A DNA stretch of 7,732 nt from an uncultured Myxococcales bacterium (GCA_937998045.1 CALKVG010000268.1:1-7732), one strand, 5' to 3'. Shown: positions 1 to 6,501, numbered from the stretch's first letter. Program-made: numbers and translations. The notes: a model not told the origin generated them from the sequence alone.

Positions 1-1068
1 GGCGAGGAGACGGAGCTCGATCGCATCGCGCGCGGCGAAGAGAAGAAGCTCCACGAGCGCAAGAAGCAGACGAAGGGCAAGCGCGGGCTCGAGGCGGCGG
101 CGTCGAAGCGGCTGGCCAAGATCGGCGAGGGGACGGTCAAGCGGCCGGCGTTCGCTGCGGACGCCATCGCGCCGGAGGCCGACCCGCTGATCGAGCGGGC
201 CCGGCGCGCGGGGCAATGGATCAAGGAGCACGGCCAGCTCGCCGGGGCCATCGCTACCGTGGCGGTGCTGGGTATCGGCGGCGCGCTCGGGTGGATGGCC
301 TGGCAAGACAAGCGGCAGGCGGAGGCCTCCGCCGTGCTGGCGCAGGCCTTCGCCGACGAGCGCGGCCACGTCTCCACGAAGGAGGACGACGACGAGGACG
401 ACGCGAAGTCGCGGCCCGTCCTGTATCCGACGTTCAAGTCGACGACCGAGCGCCGCGACGCCGCGCTCGCGAAGTACCGCCAGGTGGAGTCGAAGTACCC
501 GGGCACCGGGGCCGCGTATCTCGCGCGCCTCAGTGAAGCGGGGCTCCTCCTGGATCAAAGCGACGCGAAGGGGGCCCTCGCGGCGTACGACGAGGTGAAG
601 GCATCGCCCCTGGCGCAGGCGGACGTGGAAGTGCGCGGGCGCGCCGTCGAGGGGATCGGCTTCGCCGACGAGCTCCTGGCGCAGACCGACGCGGCGGCCA
701 AGGAAAAGCACCTGGACGACGCGCTCAGCGCGTACAAGCAACTGGAGCAGCTCGACGCCAAGGGCTTCAAGGAGCTCGGCATGTACCACCAGGCGCGGGT
801 CCTCCAGGCCAAGGGCGACAAGGACAAGGCCATCGAGCTGCTGAAGGACGTGCACAAGCGGGTGACCGAGCCGGGCGCGAGCCACCCGTTCTCGTACCTC
901 GAGTTCGTCGTCGAGGACCGCCTACGGGCGCTCGACCCGAGCGCGCTTCCGCCGAAGGCGCCCAAGATGGGCGGTCCGGGCGGTAACATCGACACGAGCG
1001 ACCCGCAGATCCAGGAGCTTCTCCGGAAGCTGCAGGAGCAGCAGCAGAAGGGCGGCGCGCCGAAGTGA
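1..1068 (+). CDS. Membrane-anchored TPR protein, YfgM-like (5' partial)
   Basis: The reading frame is open from base 1 and has no ATG, GTG or TTG before the GTG at 259. That GTG lies inside the transmembrane segment, so the true start is left of the window and 355 codons are visible. The visible N-terminus is highly charged (many Lys, Arg and Glu) and probably cytoplasmic. One hydrophobic segment follows at visible residues 80-101 (AGAIATVAVLGIGGALGWMA), then an Asp/Glu run near residues 123-132. The rest is Ala-rich helical repeat sequence: ALAKYRQVESKYPGTGAAYLA, GALAAYDEVKAS, ALSAYKQLEQLDAKGF and KAIELLKDVHKR resemble TPR helices. The tail is Gly- and Gln-rich. This topology (cytoplasmic tail, one helix, periplasmic TPR domain) is that of YfgM, an ancillary SecYEG and periplasmic chaperone partner. 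The 4-base overlap with a BamB-like gene supports the call. The family assignment is inferred from architecture and neighbourhood, and the sequence is too divergent to rule out a generic TPR protein. Confidence 0.8.
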   Translation, partial: GEETELDRIARGEEKKLHERKKQTKGKRGLEAAASKRLAKIGEGTVKRPAFAADAIAPEADPLIERARRAGQWIKEHGQLAGAIATVAVLGIGGALGWMAWQDKRQAEASAVLAQAFADERGHVSTKEDDDEDDAKSRPVLYPTFKSTTERRDAALAKYRQVESKYPGTGAAYLARLSEAGLLLDQSDAKGALAAYDEVKASPLAQADVEVRGRAVEGIGFADELLAQTDAAAKEKHLDDALSAYKQLEQLDAKGFKELGMYHQARVLQAKGDKDKAIELLKDVHKRVTEPGASHPFSYLEFVVEDRLRALDPSALPPKAPKMGGPGGNIDTSDPQIQELLRKLQEQQQKGGAPK

Positions 1069-2381
1069 GCGGCAAGGCGCTCGGGGCCGCGGCCTCGCTC
1101 CTCGTGCTCGGCGCGCTCGCGGTTGGGTGCGGCACGCTCGAATCGAGCAACGACCGCGTCAACCCGGACAAGCCGCTCTGGTACAGCCGCCCGAGCGGCG
1201 CTCTCCGCGTGGTGTTCAAGCGAGACCTGACCGCCGGGTCGCAGGTCGTGGGCGAGGCGTACGAGAAGGGTCGCGCCGAGATCGACCCGATTCACGGGCG
1301 GCTCTTCATCGGGACGGCGGACCACGGTCTCTACGCGCTGCGCACCGACGACGGCAGCACGATTTGGCGCTTCGAGACGCTCGCCGCCGTGCAGAGCGAG
1401 CCGCTGTACGACCCCGACCTCGACCTCGTGTACTTCGGGTCGAACGACGGCGCGCTCTACGCGGTCCACGCGTTCGACGGCAAGCTCGCCTGGCGCTTCG
1501 CGAGCGGCGCCGAGATCGGCCGGCGGCCGGTCGTCGTCGGCGAGATGCTCTATTTCGCGAACGGCGCAGACAACCTGTTCGCGGTCGACCGCCGCACCGG
1601 CAAGAGCGTGTGGCACGTGCACCGTACTCCGGCGCTCGGGATGGAGGTCAGCGGCTACGGCGGACCGGCCTACGACAACGGCATGGTGTTCTTCCCGTAC
1701 TCGGACGGCCACGTCGGCGCGTACGACGCGCGCGACGGCAACGAGCGCTGGATCCCGGTCGATCTGTCCGCCGAGGCCGAGCAAGCGCAGGGCGGGCAGA
1801 CCGTCCGCTACCTCGACGTCGACACCACGCCCGTGCCGCATGACCTGGGTCCTGCCGGCAAAGTCGTGTACGTGGCGAGCTACGCCGGCGGCGTATACGC
1901 CCTCGACCAGGAGCGAGGGGCGCCGGTCTGGAAGAACGACCGCGCGGTCGGCGTGACGGAGCTCACGCTCTGGCGCGAGCCGGACCACATGCCGCGCCCG
2001 GGCACGCCCGAATACGCCCCGGGCGGTCCACCGCTGCCGGCGCGCGAGATTCTGTTCGCGTCGAGCGGCTCGACGGGACTCTGGGCGCTCGATCCCGCCA
2101 GCGGAAAGGTGCTCTGGCGGCTGCCGTTGCCGGACGGCGGAATCACGGCGCCGGTGACGATCGCCGGGGCGCTGCTCGTCGGAACGACCCGATACGGCGC
2201 GTTCCTTTTGTCGCCGCGCAACGGTGGTGCAATCGACGGGTTCGACCTCGGGACCGGGTTCTCGCAGACGCCGGCGGCCTATGGCCATCGGGGGTTTCTG
2301 ATGAGCAACGCGGGGACGCTGCTCGCGGTCCAGGCCGAGCTTCCACGCGCGGCCGATTCGACGGCGTCCGCCGGGCCCTAA
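1065..2381 (+). CDS. bamB: BamB-like PQQ-repeat beta-propeller lipoprotein
   Basis: This 438-residue protein starts at GTG 1065, inside the GTGA overlap with the stop of the upstream TPR gene, so the two are translationally coupled. Residues 1-21 form a lipoprotein signal peptide (SLLVLGALAVGC), with Cys22 as the lipidated residue; Gly23 at +2 does not suggest inner-membrane retention. PQQ-type propeller blades recur: LYALRTDDGSTIWRF (89-103), LYAVHAFDGKLAWRF (131-145), LFAVDRRTGKSVWHV (171-185), VGAYDARDGNERW (217-229), VYALDQERGAPVWK (277-290), LWALDPASGKVLWRL (339-353), and a degenerate last one near 379-394. In E. coli, BamB (392 aa) is the outer-membrane lipoprotein that scaffolds BamA in beta-barrel assembly. 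The extra length here lies partly in loops around 235-264 and 301-326 (Pro-rich). No quinoprotein dehydrogenase catalytic features are evident. An unrelated PQQ-repeat lipoprotein is the alternative, but the YfgM-like neighbour favours BamB. Confidence 0.85.
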   Translation: MSGKALGAAASLLVLGALAVGCGTLESSNDRVNPDKPLWYSRPSGALRVVFKRDLTAGSQVVGEAYEKGRAEIDPIHGRLFIGTADHGLYALRTDDGSTIWRFETLAAVQSEPLYDPDLDLVYFGSNDGALYAVHAFDGKLAWRFASGAEIGRRPVVVGEMLYFANGADNLFAVDRRTGKSVWHVHRTPALGMEVSGYGGPAYDNGMVFFPYSDGHVGAYDARDGNERWIPVDLSAEAEQAQGGQTVRYLDVDTTPVPHDLGPAGKVVYVASYAGGVYALDQERGAPVWKNDRAVGVTELTLWREPDHMPRPGTPEYAPGGPPLPAREILFASSGSTGLWALDPASGKVLWRLPLPDGGITAPVTIAGALLVGTTRYGAFLLSPRNGGAIDGFDLGTGFSQTPAAYGHRGFLMSNAGTLLAVQAELPRAADSTASAGP

Positions 2382-2457
2382 AAAGGGTCGCGACCCGAGC
2401 GACGACACGACGACGGCGTGCGCGGGGCCCTAAAAGGGTCGCGACGCGAGCGACGAC
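2359..2457. repeat. Two-copy tandem repeat, 52-bp period, across the bamB stop codon
   Basis: Copy 1 (2359-2406) and copy 2 (2411-2457) align with an offset of 52 and differ by three substitutions (2368, 2372 and 2395 in copy 1) and one base in the A-run (5 versus 4). Each copy reads CGACGGCGT, five variable bases, GGGCCCT, A-run, GGGTCGCGAC(C/G)C, GAGCGACGAC. Copy 1 contains the last codons and the TAA of bamB (2379-2381). The repeat is therefore either a tandem duplication of the gene end or a dispersed element that supplied the stop. Because 52 is not a multiple of three, copy 2 does not extend the frame. Confidence 0.8.
2380..2396 (-). terminator. Possible minus-strand terminator within repeat copy 1
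   Basis: On the minus strand the perfect palindrome GGGTCGCGACCC (2396-2385) is followed directly by TTTTT (2384-2380). It lies downstream of the helD-like gene, which ends at 2501. As RNA it can form only a short GGGT/ACCC stem with a CGCG loop. Repeat copy 2 holds a weaker version (2447-2432, GTCGCGAC core plus TTTT). The geometry looks like a terminator, but the stem is short. Confidence 0.3.
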
Positions 2458-2466
2458 AAGGCGCCT

Positions 2467-2486
2467 CCCCTACGTGTAGGTCTTTT
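2467..2486 (+). terminator. Possible plus-strand terminator after bamB
   Basis: The arms CCTA and TAGG (2469-2472 and 2477-2480) flank CGTG and are followed by TCTTTT (2481-2486). Transcripts leaving bamB would meet this about 90 nt after its stop, before running antisense into the convergent helD-like gene. The stem is only 4 bp, so the call rests on position and the T-run. Confidence 0.3.
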
Positions 2487-2500
2487 GCCGCTAAGGGGCA

Positions 2501-4948
2501 TTATGTGAAGTCGTCGTTCGGCGCGCCCGGGTCCGGGCGCGGGCCGACGGCCTGCGCGACCAGCTTCGAGGGTTCCTCGCTCGCCACGCACCAGAGCTGA
2601 TGCGACGCGCGCGTCGCCGCGACGTACAGCGCGTGCCGCGCCTGCGGCGTCTCCGGGTAGCTCGACGCGGTCGTCTCCAGCAGCACCACCTCGTCGAACT
2701 CCAGGCCCTTCGTCTGCCGCACGTCCGTCACGTCCACCCCGGGCTCCCACGAGAAGTCCTGCTTCGCCACCCGCCGCACGTTCGGCACCTCCGCGCGGGT
2801 CAGCCCCTCGAAGTACACGTCCGCCTGCTGCGGGAACCTCGCCACGAGGGCCACGTTCGCGTCTCGCTCGTCGCCCGCCAGCTGCCGCAGCACCTCCGCC
2901 AGCCAGGCCACCGCCTCGCCCGAAGACGCGAACTCGAAGAGCTCCACAGGCGGCCCGTTCCGCGTCGTCTGCGGCACGTCCGGGTGCGCGAGCGGTCCGA
3001 GGACGTCGCGCGCGAACCGGGTGATCTCCGCGGTCGACCGGTAGCTCACCTTCAGCGGCTCGAGCTTCGTGTGCGGCACCCCGAGTCGGTCGAGCAGCGC
3101 GTTCCAATCGAGCTCGCCCCGCTCGTCGCCATCCTCGAGCATGCGCTGCGCCACGTCTCCCGCCAGCGTGATGCACCGCTCCGGTCCTGCGAGCTCGAGC
3201 AGCACACGCAGCTCCACTGGACTCGCGTCCTGCACCTCGTCGACGAAGACGTGCGCCAGCCGGATCGGCTTCGCCTGCGAATCCACCAGCGGCCCGCGAA
3301 GCACCTGCCAGCACCGCAGCAGCAGCGCGCAGTCCTCCGTGTCGATCGCCGGCTCCTCCCCGTCGCGCTCCCCCTCCGCCCGGACGCGCGCCTGTCGCAC
3401 GCACCACGCGTGCACCTGGTCGAGCTGCCCCGGCCCGAACCCGGGCTCGCCGGCGAACGCCTCGCCCAGAAGCTCGCGCGACGTCAGCAGCTCGTCCCAG
3501 GCGCCCGCGACCGACCGCGTCTGCGTGCGCAGCCGCGCGACCAGAGGATCCAGCGCGCCTCGCGTCACGTCCGGCAGTCGCCCAGCTTCTGTCACGCCGG
3601 AGAGCTGCCGCTTCCCCGCCAGCCACGCTCCGAGGAGACTCACCCGCACGTCCGGCGGCGTCGCGTCGCGATCCACGCGCGTCGCCTCCCACGCAGCGAT
3701 CACCTCCGCGACCGCGGGCCACTTCGACGCGGCCTCGCGGATCTTCGCGTCCGCGTCCTGCCCGATGCGCGCCACGATGCGGTCGATCCCCCGCAGCATC
3801 GCGGGGTGCGACTTGGCGCGCGACACGACGACGGGCGTCTCCTCGCTCGTTTGCGTCGGCAGCTTCGGGAACATCTGGGCGACCAGGCGCGCGGCGAAGC
3901 GCGCGAACGTCGTCACGTTGACGCCCTCGACGCCCAGCGACGGAAGCACCCGCGACACGTAATGACTGAGGGCCTCGTTCGGGACGACGACGAGGATCTT
4001 CTCGGGACGGAACCGCTGGGGCTCCTGGAACGCGAGGTACGCCACCCGGTGCAGCCCAACCGTCGTCTTGCCGCTGCCCGCGCTTCCCTGGATTGCGACG
4101 AGCCCCGAGCTATGCCGCGCGATGAGGTCGAACTGCTTCTCGTCGAGCAGCGCCGCGATCGCCGGCAGGTGCTTGTCCTGCCGCAGCTGCCCGTCCGCCG
4201 CTACGCCGAGCCGCGCCTCGCTGGCGATGCCGTGCCGCGCCGCCCACTTGCTCTCCGTTTCGAGCCGCGCTTGCCTCACCGCGACGCGCTTCCAGACCCC
4301 GTCCTTCCCTCGCACGAACGTCCCCTGCGGAGCCGACACGCGGACCAGCTCGCCCCCCGCGATCGTGACGCCGCGCCGGACGACCATCGCGCCTTCGACG
4401 ACGCGGTCGCCCAGGAGCTCCTCGTAATCGTCGCCCTCCCCGTACCGGTAATAGATGCGGCTCACCGGCGCGTGCCGCCAGTCGACGATGCGGATCCCCT
4501 CGCCCGAGTCGACGTACGACCGCGCCCCGATGAGCACGTCGCGCCGGCGCTTCGGCGGAGCGCCCGGACGGCGCTCCCGCGCGGGCACGGGCTCCTCCAG
4601 CCGCATGTGCCCGAAGTACGGCGTTCCCCGGTCGACGCTGCCGCTGATGCTGCGGCCCCGGTGGGCGCGCAGCGCGCCGAGGTGGTGCATCTGCTCGAAG
4701 AGCGCCGGCAGATCCTCGGGCTTCGCCACGGCCACTTCGTCGCGGAGCTCGAGCAGGCGCCCGTCGTCGAGCACCCTACCCTGCGCGGCCGAGACGTCCG
4801 CCCCGACGGCGCGGTCCAGCGCGCGCTGGACCGTCCTCAGCAGCTTGAGCTCTTCGCCGACGATGCGAGTGCCCTCGGCGTCGTCTTCCAGGCCGCGCGG
4901 CGGCTCGGTCGACGGATCGGGACGGGCTGGGATCGGGTGTTGCGCCAC
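2501..4948 (-). CDS. helD: HelD-like RNA polymerase recycling ATPase (UvrD-like SF1)
   Basis: This 815-residue protein starts at GTG 4948. An in-frame TAG lies 15 bases upstream (five codons before the GTG), and no better start is seen downstream. All SF1 motifs are intact: Walker A GSAGSGKTT (288-296), motif Ia VVPNEAL (321-327), motif II VDEVQDASP (569-577), motif III LAGDVAQ (595-601), motif IV SYRST (635-639), motif V TKGLEFD (746-752) and motif VI LYVAATRA (774-781). HelD traits are the N-terminal helical EELKLLRTVQRAL (32-44), YFGHMRLEE (111-119), the signature VDWRHAPVSRIYY (155-167) before the ATPase, and the long insert between motifs Ia and II. HelD binds RNA polymerase, pushes arms into its channels and uses ATP to eject nucleic acid from stalled complexes. 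A basic Arg/Pro stretch (122-136) splits the N-terminal domain. Characterised HelDs are about 740-775 aa. A DNA helicase IV-like role is the alternative. Confidence 0.85.
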   Translation of the reverse strand: MAQHPIPARPDPSTEPPRGLEDDAEGTRIVGEELKLLRTVQRALDRAVGADVSAAQGRVLDDGRLLELRDEVAVAKPEDLPALFEQMHHLGALRAHRGRSISGSVDRGTPYFGHMRLEEPVPARERRPGAPPKRRRDVLIGARSYVDSGEGIRIVDWRHAPVSRIYYRYGEGDDYEELLGDRVVEGAMVVRRGVTIAGGELVRVSAPQGTFVRGKDGVWKRVAVRQARLETESKWAARHGIASEARLGVAADGQLRQDKHLPAIAALLDEKQFDLIARHSSGLVAIQGSAGSGKTTVGLHRVAYLAFQEPQRFRPEKILVVVPNEALSHYVSRVLPSLGVEGVNVTTFARFAARLVAQMFPKLPTQTSEETPVVVSRAKSHPAMLRGIDRIVARIGQDADAKIREAASKWPAVAEVIAAWEATRVDRDATPPDVRVSLLGAWLAGKRQLSGVTEAGRLPDVTRGALDPLVARLRTQTRSVAGAWDELLTSRELLGEAFAGEPGFGPGQLDQVHAWCVRQARVRAEGERDGEEPAIDTEDCALLLRCWQVLRGPLVDSQAKPIRLAHVFVDEVQDASPVELRVLLELAGPERCITLAGDVAQRMLEDGDERGELDWNALLDRLGVPHTKLEPLKVSYRSTAEITRFARDVLGPLAHPDVPQTTRNGPPVELFEFASSGEAVAWLAEVLRQLAGDERDANVALVARFPQQADVYFEGLTRAEVPNVRRVAKQDFSWEPGVDVTDVRQTKGLEFDEVVLLETTASSYPETPQARHALYVAATRASHQLWCVASEEPSKLVAQAVGPRPDPGAPNDDFT

Positions 4949-4957
4949 GGGGAAGCG

Positions 4958-4974
4958 ATCTATCTAGATTCGCC
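4958..4974 (-). promoter_or_regulatory. AT-rich island with ATCTAGAT dyad upstream of helD-like gene
   Basis: The 69-nt gap between the phosphodiesterase-like gene and the helD-like GTG contains the perfect dyad ATCTAGAT (4962-4969) in an AT-rich patch that stands out in this GC-rich DNA. It lies 13-20 bases before the start codon, where an operator or -10 element could act. A TTGCGC hexamer lies upstream on the minus strand, but the pairing with a -10 box is poor. This is a position-based suggestion only. Confidence 0.2.
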
Positions 4975-5017
4975 CAGCGGTAGCGCGCAAGTCCCCGAGC
5001 TCACGATTCCGACCGGC

Positions 5018-5791
5018 TCAGAGAATGTACTGGTCGCCCAGTCCGCAGACGTGCAGGTTGAGCCCGCGCAGGCGGGCGCACTCCTTCTCCACCGCCGCCT
5101 GGAAGCTCGGCTTGATATGGTAGAGGAGCGTGGGCAGCTCCTTCGCGCGGCCGTTCGTGAGCTTGCGCATGTCGCGGGCGAGCGTCTCGGGCGTGTGGTG
5201 GCCGCTCACGCGGGCGAGGCGCGCCTCCGCGTTCGGGAAGCTCACCTCCATCAGGATGGCGCGCAGGTCCTCGGTCTCGCTCAGGACTTCCCAGAGCCGA
5301 TCGGTCGGGCCGGTGTCCCCGCTGTACGCGAGCGTGCCGCTCTTGCCGCGCACGACGAACGCGCAGCAGTCGATCGTGTGACTCACCCGGACGGCGCACA
5401 CGCGGTAACCGGCGATCGTGATCGGCTCCTCCGGCTCGAGCTGCAGGTAGCGGATGGCCGGGCGGCGCGCGTTCGGGATGCGCGAGAAATCCGGCCAGAG
5501 CAGGTTGTTGAAGAAGTGCTTTTTCAGGATGCCGAGGGTGCGCTTCGTCCCCGCAACGATGAGCGGCGCCGCGCCGCGCTGGTTTCTGTTGTCGGCGATC
5601 GTCGCCAGGTCGCGCACGTGGTCGAGGTGCGCATGGCTCACAAGCACCGCCTCGAGCTGGGTCTGCGCGGCGAGCTCCATCCCGCTCGTCAGCGAGCCGG
5701 CGTCGATCGCGATGACGTCGTCCAGCACGAACGCGCTCGTCCGGTGCTTGGGCGTCTCGCCCCCGTGACAGCCAATGACGCGGAGTTCCAC
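5018..5791 (-). CDS. Class II 3',5'-cyclic nucleotide phosphodiesterase-like, MBL fold
   Basis: This 257-residue protein starts at GTG 5791, 11 bases after the stop of the cyclic-nucleotide-binding gene. The opening VIGCHGGETPKHRTSAFVLD and DDVIAIDAGSL (24-34) match the start of class II (yeast PDE1-type) phosphodiesterases. Metal-site motifs appear in order: SHAHLDH (52-58), VSHT (136-139), YSGDTGPTD (156-164), SGHHTPE (196-202) and LLYHIKPSF (222-230). The HxHLDH box, the SGDTG Asp159, the SGHHTP site and the late HIKP block together distinguish class II PDEs from lactamases and RNase Z. It probably hydrolyses cAMP or cGMP to the 5'-nucleotide using two metal ions. No signal peptide is seen, so it should be cytoplasmic. 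The neighbouring sensor gene suggests it sets the ligand level for that protein. Another MBL phosphodiesterase activity cannot be excluded. Confidence 0.8.
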   Translation of the reverse strand: MELRVIGCHGGETPKHRTSAFVLDDVIAIDAGSLTSGMELAAQTQLEAVLVSHAHLDHVRDLATIADNRNQRGAAPLIVAGTKRTLGILKKHFFNNLLWPDFSRIPNARRPAIRYLQLEPEEPITIAGYRVCAVRVSHTIDCCAFVVRGKSGTLAYSGDTGPTDRLWEVLSETEDLRAILMEVSFPNAEARLARVSGHHTPETLARDMRKLTNGRAKELPTLLYHIKPSFQAAVEKECARLRGLNLHVCGLGDQYIL

Positions 5792-5802
5792 GGCGGCCCG
5801 GC

Positions 5803-6447
5803 CTACCCTTCGAACCGTCGCGGCATGTCGAGGAACTCCATGAACTCCAGCAGCCGGGGCACCTCCATGATTACGATCCCGCCCATCTCGTCGTCGACGG
5901 CGATGCGCAGGCGGTGCAGCCTCCCCAGCACGTCGTCGACCTGCGCGGGGTCCACCCCCACCTCGAGCGCGAGATCGGCGCGCGACACGCGCACGCGCAC
6001 GCCGAGGCCGGTCTCCTCGCCGAAGGTTTCCGCATGGCGCTTCAACCCGTGGAGGACCCTCGCCTTCGGATCGGGGTTGAGCAGGATCTGGATCAATTCA
6101 TCGGCCGAATCGAGCCGGCGCGCCAGCTTCTTCACCAGGCGCAGCGCGATCTCGGCGTTGTTTGCGATCATCTGCTCGAGGGTCGCGGCGCCGAGCACGA
6201 GGCACCGCGCGTCCTCGAGTACTACGGCCGTCGCCGTCCGTGGCTTCCCATTGAGAATCGCCATCTCGCCGAGGAACTCGCCGCGCCCGAGCGTCGCCAG
6301 CGGGCGCTGGTCATCCCCCACGCGCTTGAGAATCTGAACGAGCCCCGACTGGATGACGTACATGTCCTCTCCGCGCTCGCCCTCGCGAAAGAGGACGTCG
6401 CCGGCTCGGAATTCGCGACCGAAGCGCGAAAATAGCGGGTCTGTCAT
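5803..6447 (-). CDS. CRP/FNR-like cyclic nucleotide-binding protein
   Basis: Starting at ATG 6447 it has 214 residues. An in-frame TTG at 6471 would add eight, but it abuts the predicted -10 box, so a transcript could not include it. An N-terminal cNMP-binding beta-roll (about 8-95) has GDVLFREGERGEDMYVIQSG (16-35) and the phosphate-binding cassette GEMAILNGKPRTATAVV (60-76), with Glu61 and Arg70 in the expected ligand-contact places. A long dimer helix (97-121) follows, then a CRP-type helix-turn-helix around SRADLALEVGVDPAQVDDVL (155-174) and a wing-like end (VDDEMGGIVIMEV). The recognition helix is acidic, unlike typical CRP, so DNA binding is less certain. The cassette has Thr after the key Arg, and the adenine-contacting Thr-Ser pair of E. 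coli CRP appears replaced by Ala-Asp. The ligand could therefore be cAMP, cGMP or another molecule. It heads a likely operon with the phosphodiesterase-like and helD-like genes. Confidence 0.85.
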   Translation of the reverse strand: MTDPLFSRFGREFRAGDVLFREGERGEDMYVIQSGLVQILKRVGDDQRPLATLGRGEFLGEMAILNGKPRTATAVVLEDARCLVLGAATLEQMIANNAEIALRLVKKLARRLDSADELIQILLNPDPKARVLHGLKRHAETFGEETGLGVRVRVSRADLALEVGVDPAQVDDVLGRLHRLRIAVDDEMGGIVIMEVPRLLEFMEFLDMPRRFEG

Positions 6448-6471
6448 GAAGGATTGGCTCGCCCGAGACAA

Positions 6472-6501
6472 AGTCTACGGCCACGCGATCGAGCAAGTCA
6501 A
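6472..6501 (-). promoter_or_regulatory. Sigma70-like promoter of the cNMP-binding operon
   Basis: On the minus strand the -35 TTGACT (6501-6496) and -10 TAGACT (6477-6472) are separated by 18 bp, matching the consensus hexamers at 5/6 and 4/6. The expected transcript start near 6465 leaves a leader of about 18 nt before ATG 6447 and rules out the TTG at 6471. The remaining 6502-6644 stretch, up to the divergent lipoprotein gene, shows an 11-bp dyad TGCGC-A-GCGCA (6586-6596) but no convincing plus-strand promoter. Confidence 0.55.

Noticed and set aside
259..1068. GTG at 259 as the start of the TPR gene
   Set aside because: The codon falls in the middle of the transmembrane helix, and the same frame is open and protein-like back to base 1, so it would produce a broken membrane anchor.
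555..2408. A 617-codon minus-strand open frame
   Set aside because: It is antisense to the TPR and BamB-like genes, has Arg/Val/Glu-rich low-information sequence, and shows no motif or signal peptide.
2430..3722. A 430-codon minus-strand open frame
   Set aside because: It overlaps the HelD-like gene on the same strand in another frame, and the Gly/Ala/Arg-rich product is a frame shadow.
5376..5402. TGTGACTCACC-like string resembling half a CRP site
   Set aside because: It lies inside the phosphodiesterase-like coding sequence, and a correctly spaced second half-site is missing.
2600..6337. A 1245-codon open frame on the plus strand
   Set aside because: It runs antisense through three genes with clear family motifs (HelD-like, class II PDE-like, cNMP-binding). 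Its product is dominated by Arg, His, Pro and Leu with no recognisable domain. Stop-free antisense frames are expected in very GC-rich coding DNA.
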